Below, in pieces: positions 40,263 to 51,068 of a stretch of 64,000 nucleotides of DNA; position 1 is the stretch's first letter; every line of letters begins with the position of its first letter. The translations under genes and the position numbers were made by a program. The notes beneath the pieces were generated by a model. It did not search any database. It worked only from the letters and a program-made list of their open reading frames with translations, and had not been told where the DNA came from. This DNA is from Epithemia pelagica (lineage: Eukaryota > Bacillariophyta > Bacillariophyceae > Surirellales > Surirellaceae): the NCBI GenBank assembly GCA_946965045.2, contig OX337234.1, positions 2,480,001 to 2,544,000 of the forward strand. Direction: 5' to 3'.

Positions 40263-43200
40263 TCACCAAGCGTACTGTTCTTGCACCGACGAGCCATCCA
40301 GCCTCTCAAGACGAGATTGCAACTGGCGCACTTTGGCCATGGCCTTCCACTCGGAGTAGAGGAGAATTGACTGTTCGAGGCGATACTTCCCTTCGGATGT
40401 AGACCCTTCATCCAGATATGACTCTGCGAGGCGTTCGTTGGCAAGTGCTTGGTCGTGGACAAAACCCAGACGTCCAGCTGTCGTTACGGCGTTCTTGTAC
40501 AATTCGAAAGCCGCAGATCGTCTTCCGCTTAGCCAGGCTTTCTCTGCGTTCAAAAGGATTATGTAAAACACACAGTTCGGGTTACGCTCTGCCCATTGTT
40601 TTACCTTTCGCCTGAATTTACGCGCATGCTTATGGTGAAATCGACTTCCAGTTTTTCGTGCATGAGCGAAGCAGCAAAGAGACCCTGTAAAGGCAAGCAC
40701 AGGAGTGCAAACCTGACTAACAAGAGATTTGAACATCATATCGCTGTGTTCAATCATCATCTGAGCTCCGTTTTCGAATTCACCAAAGAAACAAGCGAGG
40801 AAAATACGATTCTTCAAGAGAAGTGATATCATCAGTTGATCATTTTCTTCATTGTAGAGAGCCATTCTCTTATCTTCGTCCATGACAGTCCCTGAGAGAA
40901 CAAGCGTATTAGAGGACTTTCCTCGTAAATTATGAATGGCCTGCAAGTCCGGCTCTGCGAATCGAAATATCTTTTGCTGTTTGAAATCCTCCATTTGGTT
41001 CATATAGTTCCCGAGATCCATGTCGATCGAGTCTAAGTCCCGACCTGTATAGAAAGCAGCCTCAAGATAATAATAGATGCTTGACAACGCAGTTTCACAA
41101 TCCCCTGCCCTCATTCCTTTCTCGTATACGTCAATCCAGGAATGCATCATACCCTGCAACGGTTCTGTCCAATGGACAACTACAGCATATATCATGAAAC
41201 GGGTTCTAGGCTCCACATCCGTGAACTTATACTTCTCGAGTAACGCAAAAGCGTGGCGGACATACACTTTTCCGCCATCAATTTCACCCAAGAAATGAGT
41301 AAGAACGAAGCCCAAGAAGCCAAAGGCGTAGGGTGTCAATGGAGTCACGCCTTTCTTAAGGGTCCTCCTGATCATTTCGATACAAAGTAATGGAATAACC
41401 TCGGGCTTTTTGGTGTGACATGGATAAACTAACGCTTCAAGCATTTTCATGGTTCCCTCGTGAACGGGATCGGTGGCAAGCGGGAGATTGTTAATATAGG
41501 CGGGTGTGAGAATCTTGACAAACCGCTTCGCCGCCATCAGACCCGTGACTGTCTTGAGAAGAATGACGGAATCTCGTTTAGGCAAATGACATCCGAGTTC
41601 AGATAGAATCTCTCTACCCAGGGATAATGCTGAATGGGACTGCTCTTCAACCCAATAAATGTTAAGCAGCACAAAACACATTCGAAGCTTTTGTACTGGT
41701 GCGATACCGAGCTGCAATATTCGACTTGCATAGAGCTTAGCTTGTTCAAATCCTCCATGACCATATTCCGCCTCAGCTGCAGAAGAGTACAAGTCCAAAC
41801 AAAACTTTTCGTCCTCGTTCCACGTGTGAGAGGAAATCAATTCAATTGCCGCCTTAAAGTAAGATGAAGAGGACTGAAAAGCTGATATAAGCATTGCTTT
41901 GCGACCTGCTTGATAGTGCAGTCGAGCAAGACTCAATCGCTTAGCATTGCTACGAACCAATGAAATCTTGGAGCTAAAGAAGCCGACAATTTCGAAAATG
42001 AATTCATTCAGTTCTTCTTTTGTCAAGGAATACCAGAGGATTTCTGCGACACGGAACTTGATGAGCCCTTCATCTGGAATCAGGTTCAGGACGGCCTCTT
42101 TGAACTTGTCGTGACAGAATGAAAAGGCATTGACTCCGTTTTCAAAAATGAAGCCCTCCTCTGTGCACTCTTGGAGACCGCCCTCCAAATCGAAATCACC
42201 GTCTAGCAGCGATCCCGCAAGGAACTGGGAAGAGGCCTCCAAGTCAGAGGAATATTCCGAAGAGAGTAAGGTGAGCTTATCAACTGACGCTTGAGCTATG
42301 ATACGCAAAGTTTTCACGGAAAAGGTATTTCCAAAGCATGCAGCAAGCGGGAGGATTCGTAAGGCTGATGGGACTTCTTTTATGCGTGTGGTCATGGCGT
42401 TGACAACGTTGTCTGTCGCCATCGAGTTCACCTTGATGTCTTCAATATCAAAGGTCCACAGTCCCAAACCAACATTGAAGTTTAGCATTCCTGACCTTGT
42501 CAGGGAAAGCAAATATTGTTGAATTGCGAGTGGGCTTCCGCCAGTCTTCATTAACACAATTCCTGCCAATGCCCTGGCCTTTTCCTCTTCGAGAATTAGC
42601 AAATCCGTCAACCATGCTTCAATGCCTGTTGCGTTTACATTCTCCAGCACGAATTCCACAACTTGAATGGATCGAGCCGCTTGCAGCGCTTTGGTGTCAT
42701 CCACGAGTTTGCGCAAAAGAACTCGAATTTCGGGTTTCACGTTGGCACGAAAGCATCCGGTTACAATGAGCGACTTTGTGTCCATATGAATCCACGATTT
42801 GAGAAGAGCGAGAGATTCCATATCGCACCACTGCAAATCATCACAAACAAGAACAACTGGAACGATCTGCGTAATGGCTTGAATCAATTTGCGCAGAGCA
42901 TAGTTAAGCTGATCCGAACTTTCCTTATAGTTGGGGTCATCGTTATCTCCCAAATAGGTCGAGACTAAGGTCTCCTCACTTCCAATCAAGCTTTGTAGAT
43001 TGGGAATGAATCGTATCAGAATATGCATCTCAGCCTTGAGTTTGGAGAGTTCTGCCTGGATGGTGTCGTACAAATGCTGTTTGGAATCTTCGGTTTTGCA
43101 AGACTGGCATATCGAGCTTGTTGTCTCCATGACTCGCGACGAGTTGAATTCTTTCAAGGAGAGTATTTGATCAATCAAGTGAACCATACAGCCCTGAATA

Positions 43201-44050
43201 GCTGATAGGGGATCACGAATATCCTGCTGGGTCAGCAAATCAAACTTTCCAAGTGCCAAGAACCCACGCTTGCGGATTCCAGGTATTTGGCCAAGGCACT
43301 CTTCCCTGCACCACTAATACCTTCAATCATGACGAGACCTCGATCACAGCTGGGGCTTGAGGCAGAATTTTCTGTGGTAGTGTCATTGTCCTGGAAAACT
43401 GTAATATCGTTCAAGAGCTTGGTCAAGATTTGCATTTCGTGTTCTCGTCCATACAAATGTTGCTTGTTGGAAAAGTCTAGTTTGTTGACGGATATGCGAT
43501 TTAGTTTGGTACGTGTCATTTCTCGCGTGGTGGTTCGTGTGGGAAGAATTGCGTTTCTCTGGGAATGGGGTGTCGTGGTCATGAGCGTCCGGGTACTGCT
43601 ACTCTTGTTGTTGTTGTTGCTGTTGTTTTGATTCGTCGTCGTCGCGTGCTTGTGGTGATCGTCGTCGTCCAGGATGCGGGGCGACGACGTCAAGGGGATT
43701 GGATGAGACGGATTTTCAAGCAAGGATCGAGCATGAGTCGTCTTGAGGAGAGAAGATGCCGTGCCGTCCCCCGAAATGGAGGACGATACAGTGACATCGT
43801 CCACATAAATATCTCGCGCTGGCAGCAAGGTGGTACTGCTGGATGGTGGTTTTTGTGGCACAACATGGTGTTGCGGCGACGAACCGTTGCTCGGGTGACC
43901 TTCCACGGTTTTCACCGTGTCCACTTGGTGTAACTCGGAGCTGCCTGGTGCCGGGAGAAGAGATATGCGGTTCCCCTCCATATCAACGTCGCCGTGTGCT
44001 TGGGTATTCTCCTGGTTCGTCGTATTCGACGGATACAGAGAAGCACTCAT
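40263..44050 (-). CDS. AAA_16-type ATPase with helical C-terminal region, interrupted by a one-base frameshift
   Basis: ATG 44050 (M-S-A-S-L-Y-P-S) opens a frame with a ~200-residue Ser/Thr/Asn/Asp-rich head, then LYGREHEMQILTKLL and the Walker A region MIEGISGAGKSALAKYL. Near 43275-43283 the frame shifts by one base. The other frame carries on without a gap as RKRGFLALGKFDLLTQQ, the next conserved block of these ATPases, down to a stop at 40263. Walker B is VVLVCDDLQWCD (~42840). The last ~600 residues are alpha-helical, TPR-like. This domain is shared with multidomain sensor kinases and cyclases (family knowledge), but no kinase or cyclase domain is present here. The shift lies at CTGGAATCC, so an A-run indel or sequencing error is likely; otherwise the gene is broken. 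Confidence 0.75.
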
Positions 44051-45255
44051 GAATGTGGTGATGAGAAACAAACAAATGTGTGCTCAACAGGAACCGCTTG
44101 AATGCCCTTCTCCTTCTGGTGTTTCTTCGTTTCGCGGTATCGGTCTTTGGGGCTGTATCTCAAAGGATCTTTATCTGTCATGACCTGTTTGACTTGTTGG
44201 TGGTTTGCTTTCGATTTTTTGGTCGACAAACTGTGTGACGAAAGACAAAAATAAAAAATACGAGGTGTATTATTTTTTTTTCACCGGTTTGTGCTTCGTG
44301 CTTCGGGCATTGGACGAGTGTCAGACATCATCAAACACACTTGTATTTAATGGATAGAGCTAGAATCTTGAAGCGCAAAATGTATTGTAAACTCAGCTGT
44401 CACGTCGTGTTCCCAGTCAACAGCCCTACCACTTACGAGTACTTTAAGCAGTCTCATTTTGATAAATCTCCGACTTGTCCCGCAACACCCAAAGCATATC
44501 TTTTCATTCCTTCTTACGTCTGGCTGTCGTCAGTCATAAAGTCCGAATGAGTAGACGTACATTCTACAGTCAGTCAGTCCACAGTCCACACCGACGCGCC
44601 ACAAACACAAACTGTCAGTTCATAACACCATCTCTTGTCAAGGATGTAAGTGCTGACAAGTCAGTTTTTTTTACGTCTGACGAATTGACCGAAAGCGTCA
44701 CAAGTCACGTCAGCCAATTGGGCCGTGACTAATTTGGTGACCAATTTAAGAAAATTCTTTTTTCTTCCCCGGTGCAATTCCATGCGACGAGAAACGTACA
44801 AAAATGAGAAAAAACAAGAAGCATGGAGGTAGACGATGAACCACAACCACCTGTGTCATCCGGGGATGAAGACAAAGACTACGACCCTGAATGTGAAGGT
44901 GACTCTTCTGACGATCTGTGGCAGGGGCATCAACACAACAGGGAAAAGACAATGACAACGAAGATTTCCGGAAAAGTGGAGAGAAAACCTAGAGCCCTTG
45001 CCAACAGTAAATGACAAGAATTATCCTCAAGAGGATCGATGGTACTTTGGCCGCAAGCACTACGTCCGCAATGACAAGTAGCCTCTGTCTAGCTTTGTCT
45101 GTGTGCAGGAGGAAGAGGTGGACGTCGACCCACTCCCGAGTCTCCCGACTATTATGGGAGCGGTCAAGTACCATTAGGAGATGGAGAGTCAACATCAGAT
45201 CTAGAGATCACTCTTCATGTAAGCATCCGTAGCTTAGTAAATGTGTGTTATTGCG
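44051..45255. other. Spacer, no supported gene
   Basis: Contains an acidic 63-codon open frame (44823-45014) with no sign of conservation, and short GTCAGTCAGTCC/GTCACGTCA-type repeats around 44570-44720. Nothing else recognised. Confidence 0.4.
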
Positions 45256-45702
45256 GGAGTGTGGGGTAAACCTGATATTCTAAGACCCCCATTATCGACC
45301 AAATGCTTACTATGACCAAAATCATATGAGGTACTCGTCTAGAATCGATGATGTTAACTATGCTCTTGAAGCTCTTTGTAGAGGGATTATTGTGGTAATT
45401 TCTCTGTACCGATAGGTTGTTGAAACCGACCTGGGTCGTTTTTGGGTATGACAGCTTTTTCCTGATCAGACCGGGTCAGACCCGGTCTGATCAGGAAAAA
45501 GCTGTCATACCCAAAAACGACCCAGGTCGGTTTCAACAACCTATCGGTACAGAGAAATTATCACAATAATCCCTCTACAAAGAGCTTCAAGAGCATAATG
45601 TAGTTAACATCATCGATTCTACTCATATATGAGTAATGTGATTTTGGTCTACAAACTTGGTCGATAATGGGTCTGAGAATATCAGGTTTACCCCACACCC
45701 CG
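45256..45702. repeat. Near-perfect ~445-bp palindrome (fold-back element)
   Basis: Two arms of ~220 bp meet at the single base 45478, with GACCGGGTC on one side and GACCCGGTC on the other. The inner ~130 bp match almost perfectly (e.g. GTATGACAGCTTTTTCCTGA on the left, its complement on the right). The outer ~90 bp have scattered mismatches and small indels. The outer ends are GTGTGGGGTAAACC and its complement GGTTTACCCCACAC. There is no coding capacity and no clear target-site duplication. Confidence 0.95.
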
Positions 45703-45833
45703 GAGTACCTAATGCGTCACCCATTTGACTAATTGGATTAAAAGAAGTCACCCTTTGGTCAAAATCTGGTCACGTCAAGTCAGTAAGGGGGTCCGTGACG
45801 TGACCTACTTACATCCTTGCTCTTGTTGTGACA

Positions 45834-46673
45834 ATGAACAAACAAACGGCCACTGTTCTTGCTTCCAATCCATCGGCATTGACATGGATTCAGACGTTGG
45901 AATTGGGCTATGAAGTATCCTCCTCCTCTGCCGCCACGGAACTCAGCGAAGCGTTTTCGGCTGGACGTCGTTGCTTTTACTGTCAACGAGAAGCCTCGAC
46001 CGCCGACAGCGATCCGTCGCCGGAGAAATTGTTGCAATGTTCCAAATGCCGTGTAGCCTGGTATTGCCAAAAGGAATGTCAAGTTCAGGATTGGAAAAAG
46101 AGACACAAGAAATGTTGTGACTCCTTTGGTCGTGTCGGATCACACATGAATTTTTCCTCTTCCGGTTCATTGTTCTCGTCGTCCACCGATCCTTATACCG
46201 TGGACCAAAAGAAGGAAACGGCACGTCGCGACGTCTTTCAAAGGATACGATTTTATGCCTGTGCCTACGCTGTTCACCAATCGACTCATTTGGGACAAGG
46301 ATTCTTATTCATTCAAAGCAATCAAACTTTGGCGGCGATTTCCTTGGCCTTGCCATTGGACGTGTATGGTTATCAGCCCATTGTAAATCGAGGAGTCTTG
46401 TTACACTACTTGACGCTGGGCGAATACGATGCCGAAGTATGTCGAGATGATTTTGAAATGGCTACGATCCGGAGTCAATTACAAACCGCTCTCCAACAAC
46501 AAGAATCGAACCAAGATGTTGTTTTGCTCATGAGATTTCGTTGTGGTCATGTTGCATTGGGCGTCGCAAAACTAGTTCCGGATTTCAATGTGTGCCGAAA
46601 GCTCGGAATGGACTATTTTGGAGATTCGGCACCACCATCACTTCAATTGAATATAGATGACGACGCTCCATGA
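45834..46673 (+). CDS. MYND-type zinc finger protein (279 aa)
   Basis: ATG 45834. Residues ~45-95 form a MYND finger: C-F-Y-C-Q-R-E ... L-Q-C-S-K-C-R-V-A-W-Y-C-Q-K-E-C-Q-V-Q-D-W-K-K-R-H-K-K-C-C, shown residue by residue. All the Cys/His ligands are in the usual spacing, though the first loop is longer than normal (STADSDPSPEKL). MYND fingers bind proline-rich peptides. The remaining ~180 residues are unrecognised; there is no SET domain, so it is not an SMYD protein. It ends 95 bp from the convergent transportin gene. Confidence 0.85.
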   Translation: MNKQTATVLASNPSALTWIQTLELGYEVSSSSAATELSEAFSAGRRCFYCQREASTADSDPSPEKLLQCSKCRVAWYCQKECQVQDWKKRHKKCCDSFGRVGSHMNFSSSGSLFSSSTDPYTVDQKKETARRDVFQRIRFYACAYAVHQSTHLGQGFLFIQSNQTLAAISLALPLDVYGYQPIVNRGVLLHYLTLGEYDAEVCRDDFEMATIRSQLQTALQQQESNQDVVLLMRFRCGHVALGVAKLVPDFNVCRKLGMDYFGDSAPPSLQLNIDDDAP

Positions 46674-46768
46674 TAAAACAAATCGAAATCTTGACACAAC
46701 AACTGATTAAGCTATCGAATCGGTCGATGTTTCTATTGCACAAAGTATGGTAGGCTACATGTTCATAA

Positions 46769-49700
46769 CTAATAATTTTCTCGTAGCAGTCGTCGAACAT
46801 TGACGGGGAGATTCCTTTGCACAGTTGCCCACACTTCTTCCCCCACAAAGTTCTTCATGTCGTGTACCAACCCTCGAACGCTGGCTTGCAATTCAACTTC
46901 ATGAGCCGGAAAGGGCAAAAAGGAATACTCACCTCCATTTAACAGCACAATCGACCGATCCGACACTTGAGGAGGCATGTGCCAGGTAATCACGGCAAAC
47001 AAAATGCAAGCCACGGCGTCGGGAACATTGACGGACGCCTGCGATATTGCTTGTGGATTGGTGTACAGTACTTGTATAAAACCTTGAAAAGCATCACGAC
47101 GTTCATCTGGATCACTAATTTTGGCCATACCATCGCACCATCCCATGAGAAACCGAGCAAGATCCGGAGCTACAAACGCCGGATTCACCTTGGCCAAACG
47201 ACCGGCACACGCCGCAGCATTTTCCGCCACACCCGGAATGTCGCATCCACGAGGAGCGTGCATGCCAGTCGAGTGATTCCCATTGACACCGCCACTACTA
47301 CTGTCGCCCAGAACCCCATTGCCCATCAAAAGTGCAATCAAGTTTTGCATCAAGGCAGGGACGAAGGGCTCCAGAGGTTGTGGCTGTAATCCCTGACAAC
47401 GAACGCATATTTCTCCCATGGCCCACACTGCATTGTTGCAAACGGTTGGCTGAATCGGATCCATATTAGTCAGCAACGAATGCTGCAAGAGGTCCGACAA
47501 GACTGGTTCCAAGACTTGAGGTGCCGAACGCGCCAAGTCCCCCAACAAGGCCAAGGCACTCATGCGTACACCCGCCAGGTCATGTTGACACAAGGTGTGC
47601 ACGACCGTCACAAAATGGAGTGGATTGGAGGTCCCACCAAAACGTTGACTACTGGCAATTAATGACGGGAAATTGGACCCCAAACCTTCTACCAGTCCAT
47701 CCAACAAGTCTGTTGCACAAATGATGGGATCGGCTTCTTCTTCATTGTCCACGATCGGAGGATCTAGAGGGTTGTTGGAGGATGTTCCTGCGTTCATTGA
47801 TGCGTTGGAGGCGAGTATCAATTGAACGGCTTCAATAATGCCCATGCTATTTTCAAAGCATTCCAAGGCGTAAGGTTGAAAGTTCTTTCCAGATGTCATG
47901 GATATGCTGGCCAAGCATTCCATAAGAGGTAACAGGGTACGATCCGTGGGATCTTGATTGGCCAACTGATTCCACAGGTTCATAATGGGTGGCATGTAGA
48001 TAGAGGGTAACTCGCCTTCGGCAATGGAAGGTCCACAACAGTCCGCCAAATTTCCGAATAAGTCCAAAACCAAGAGCAGGGTTCGGCCGCTCACTCGGGG
48101 CGTTGGAGACAAGAGAGATGCCAAGGCACGGTATATATGGGGAAGATAGGGTGTCAACAAATCACCCGCAGCTTCTACCACCTGACTCAACGCCGAACAG
48201 ACTGCCACTTGAACGCGGCGATTGGGATCGGTGGTGAGTCGATGCATGAATACCTCCGTCATCTGAGCCAGCAAATGGCCCTGTGCACCCGATTGTACCT
48301 GTTGTACCGCCCACGGAGCGTACCTCCCCAATGTCCACGCTGCAATGCAGCTCACCTGTGGAAGGGAGGGAGGTGTAGGAGGGTTTGTCTGGGCCGAGGA
48401 AGGATTGTGAGTCGTTTCCATGTGATTCATCAAATATGGATGTAACTGTGATAAATGAGGACTCATTTCTTCAAAACAACCCTCGGCAATTGCACCCAGC
48501 GCCAAGATGGACGCTTCTTGGATCCACGGATCGGTGGTCTGAGCCAGAGCACGTTCAAGCTCTGGTAAAAGAGTAGGTAGAAGCGGCTCCGCTCCATATA
48601 GGTTCGCCAATGCATCCAAACTAGCTGCTGCGCATTTTCTCAACGTCCATTCATGACCATCGTCGTCCGCATCGTCGAAACCAGTTTCATCATCTTGTTC
48701 ATAGCCGTCATCATCAACGTCTTCGTCTTCATCGTCGTCGTTTGCTTGTGACATGGATGGCTGTTGTTTTGGTTGCGACGATGCGTTGGCTCGACTTCGA
48801 TGAAAGACTGGTCGGAGGGTTTCGTTCCGATCGGATTGAAGATCTAGTTCATTCCGTGCGAGAATTTCCACACGCTGTTCGGGTTGGTACACCATACAGT
48901 GCAAAAGGACAGGGATGAGCTGAGGCAACATGGCTTGAATGGTATCCATCATTGCGGGTGTGACGACGGATTCGTCCAGACTACTAAAGGTTAACCAAAA
49001 CTCACAAGCCTCGGAAGCCAGTTCGACGGATTCTCCCTTTGTACAGTCGAGTAAGAATCGAGCAACGGGCTCCAAATGTGCTTGAATGTATTCCGTGCGA
49101 ATTTCTAACATGGTGACCAGACTTTTGCATACCCATTTGCGCACCTCAATGCTGGGGTCTTGTATGGCCAAGTTGCTCAAAGCTTCCAAATACGACGAGA
49201 AATGTAAAACCAGTGAACTTGGTAGCTGAGACAAGGCCAAACAGGTGGAAAGAGTTTTCAGAGCATGAATTTTGGCCTGTTCATTCGACAGACTGGGGTT
49301 CAAGAAACGAAGAAGTGCTGGTACAAGCGCATCCAAACCTTCTTGATCCAACTGGGTGGGTCCATCTTCCATCATTTTCTGTAGTGTGCTGAGGGATCCT
49401 TCTTGTATACATGTAGTGTCTTGAGCGGGTTGCAAATGTTGAATCAGAGTGGAAACAAGATGTGGCCATTGCCGTATATGCAGAGCTGGTTGAATCTGTC
49501 GGGTTGAGACAGCTGTTGTGGCAATCACCGATGAGGCGACGGATCTCAACGCAACGTTCTGACAGCCCAAGGCATAAAGCAAGGTTTCCTTTAGATGGTC
49601 TGCAAGGGAACCCGATTCCAGTGCCATCAAGTGCCCCTCGGCACTCACAGGAGGCCGAATCAGGGCGTTCTTTAGAACCAACCCTGCCATTTGGCCAAAA

Positions 49701-50062
49701 GGTATCCATAACGTATCGTTGAACCCCTGTCCGTCCTGCTGCACCAATCGCGCAAAATTCTGAGGATCTTGTTGTTGCCATGATTCCAGCGACTGGACTC
49801 GAGATAACATAAATTGGGGATTGTCGCATCCCACGAGGCAGAACGCAAGTTGCAAACACAGCTCCCCATACGAGGCCAAGGAGGCCGATAGAGCTTCGTC
49901 GCGTGCTCGAAGAGCTTGAACGTGCACATTGGCAGGTTCTGGATTGGACAATGCCGAAATCAAATGGAGAGCTTGGGCCGATGGGGGAGGAGGTGGAGGA
50001 CCAACTGCGGCGCCACCTTGCAATGTTGGAGGTGGAATGGACGGTCGGGCAGGTACCACCAT
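46769..50062 (-). CDS. TNPO1: Transportin (karyopherin beta-2), nuclear import receptor
   Basis: Single exon from ATG 50062, 1097 residues (human ~890). HEAT repeats cover the whole length. The diagnostic acidic H8 loop (EDEDVDDDGYEQDDETG) is followed by WTLRKCAAASLDALANLYG and ASILALGAIAEGCFEEMSPH, which match karyopherin beta-2 rather than importin-beta or importin-5. The C-terminal RAN/cargo superhelix is present (NNAVWAMGEICVRCQG). Transportin carries PY-NLS proteins such as hnRNPs into the nucleus, released by RanGTP. The N-terminus has a ~30-residue Pro/Ala extension, and several low-complexity insertions (e.g. NPSSAQTNPPTPPSLP) account for the extra length. Divergent from QCR7 (224-bp gap). 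Confidence 0.93.
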   Translation of the reverse strand: MVVPARPSIPPPTLQGGAAVGPPPPPPSAQALHLISALSNPEPANVHVQALRARDEALSASLASYGELCLQLAFCLVGCDNPQFMLSRVQSLESWQQQDPQNFARLVQQDGQGFNDTLWIPFGQMAGLVLKNALIRPPVSAEGHLMALESGSLADHLKETLLYALGCQNVALRSVASSVIATTAVSTRQIQPALHIRQWPHLVSTLIQHLQPAQDTTCIQEGSLSTLQKMMEDGPTQLDQEGLDALVPALLRFLNPSLSNEQAKIHALKTLSTCLALSQLPSSLVLHFSSYLEALSNLAIQDPSIEVRKWVCKSLVTMLEIRTEYIQAHLEPVARFLLDCTKGESVELASEACEFWLTFSSLDESVVTPAMMDTIQAMLPQLIPVLLHCMVYQPEQRVEILARNELDLQSDRNETLRPVFHRSRANASSQPKQQPSMSQANDDDEDEDVDDDGYEQDDETGFDDADDDGHEWTLRKCAAASLDALANLYGAEPLLPTLLPELERALAQTTDPWIQEASILALGAIAEGCFEEMSPHLSQLHPYLMNHMETTHNPSSAQTNPPTPPSLPQVSCIAAWTLGRYAPWAVQQVQSGAQGHLLAQMTEVFMHRLTTDPNRRVQVAVCSALSQVVEAAGDLLTPYLPHIYRALASLLSPTPRVSGRTLLLVLDLFGNLADCCGPSIAEGELPSIYMPPIMNLWNQLANQDPTDRTLLPLMECLASISMTSGKNFQPYALECFENSMGIIEAVQLILASNASMNAGTSSNNPLDPPIVDNEEEADPIICATDLLDGLVEGLGSNFPSLIASSQRFGGTSNPLHFVTVVHTLCQHDLAGVRMSALALLGDLARSAPQVLEPVLSDLLQHSLLTNMDPIQPTVCNNAVWAMGEICVRCQGLQPQPLEPFVPALMQNLIALLMGNGVLGDSSSGGVNGNHSTGMHAPRGCDIPGVAENAAACAGRLAKVNPAFVAPDLARFLMGWCDGMAKISDPDERRDAFQGFIQVLYTNPQAISQASVNVPDAVACILFAVITWHMPPQVSDRSIVLLNGGEYSFLPFPAHEVELQASVRGLVHDMKNFVGEEVWATVQRNLPVNVRRLLRENY

Positions 50063-50286
50063 CTTCTACAGCGCCAAAGATGTGAGATCCGACTTATTTC
50101 TATGTTCTTCTATTTCAAAGAAGTAAAAACGACGACAGAATGGATGGTGAACAAAAAAGTTCGTCGTTTTCCTCTAGCTAGTTTCAGTAATAGGTAGTTT
50201 TTTGTGGCATCTGCTAGTTTCGTGGCGCGAGCAGCGGCAGCGAGCAGACGTATGCTGATTCCGTACGTGTATATCAAAGCACCACC

Positions 50287-50892
50287 ATGGCGCTCGAAGC
50301 ACTCCGCCACCAAGTTCTCGGTATCGCATCGAAATGGTACAAAAACGCCCTTGCCTATGAGCTCAACAAGATGGGTAGGTCCATGTAGCCGGTTGTACGC
50401 GTGAAACTGCTGGACAGTGTTTTGAGATGTCATCTGTGTCTTTGTCCGTCAGCGGTGGTTGAATTTGTCTCTCTTCTATTATCGGCACAGAGGATATGGA
50501 AGCTGATAGCAAGCTTATTTCAGTTTCAATAACTCTCACGCATCATCTTTTTTGTTTTTGATTTTTTGTCCGGCTTTCTGACGGTCATACGTTCCTGTTC
50601 CCGATTCCATTTCTCTTCGGTTCCGTTTGGTACGAAAGGCTTGAGAGCCGAGGACCTTTTCATCAAGACAACGGAAGTTGAAGAGGCGTTGAAATTGTCG
50701 GACCCTGATATTGCCAAGGGACGTTACCGTCGCATGCTGCGAGCATCTGATCTCACCTTCAAGGGAAAAGAATACACGGATTATAAATCGACGGACGGCC
50801 TGGAACCATTCAAGTTTGAGCTGTGGCCCATGATTGATAGAATCAAGGCCCGTGACGCGGAATACGACGTACTGAATCTTCACAAGAAATAA
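50287..50892 (+). CDS. QCR7: Cytochrome bc1 complex subunit 7 (QCR7/UQCRB), two exons
   Basis: Exon 1 is 50287-50374 and exon 2 is 50639-50892, joined in phase through a 264-bp intron (GTAGGT...AAAG) to 113 residues, the usual size. The junction restores NKMG/LRAEDLF, matching N-x-x-G-L-x-x-D-D of the family. Downstream, DIAKGRYRRMLRASDLTFKG corresponds to R-x-x-R-I-x-R-A-x-D-L. The C-terminus EPFKFELWPMIDRIKARDAE matches the 'YLEPYL...ER' end. QCR7 is a small matrix-side subunit needed for complex III assembly in the mitochondrial inner membrane. The first exon codes for only 29 residues plus one base, so it is easily missed. Confidence 0.93.
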
Positions 50893-51068
50893 GGAGTGAG
50901 CTCCATGAAATATGTCGCTTAGGATTAGTTGAATCATGAGGTCAAATCTCTTACATCTAGAAGTTGTTATCTTTGTGGTTCACAACATATTCGGTTTGTT
51001 CGAGTATTTGGTCTAGGTCTAATAAAATTTGCGATAGCTTCGCCTTCACTAAGAGGCTGGAAGAAAGT

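Noticed and set aside
43270-43290. Intron explaining the frame change in the AAA_16 ATPase
   Set aside because: Conserved residues continue on both sides with no room for an intron; only a one-base shift fits.
44823-45014. Acidic 63-residue protein
   Set aside because: Short, low-complexity and isolated; no supporting signal.
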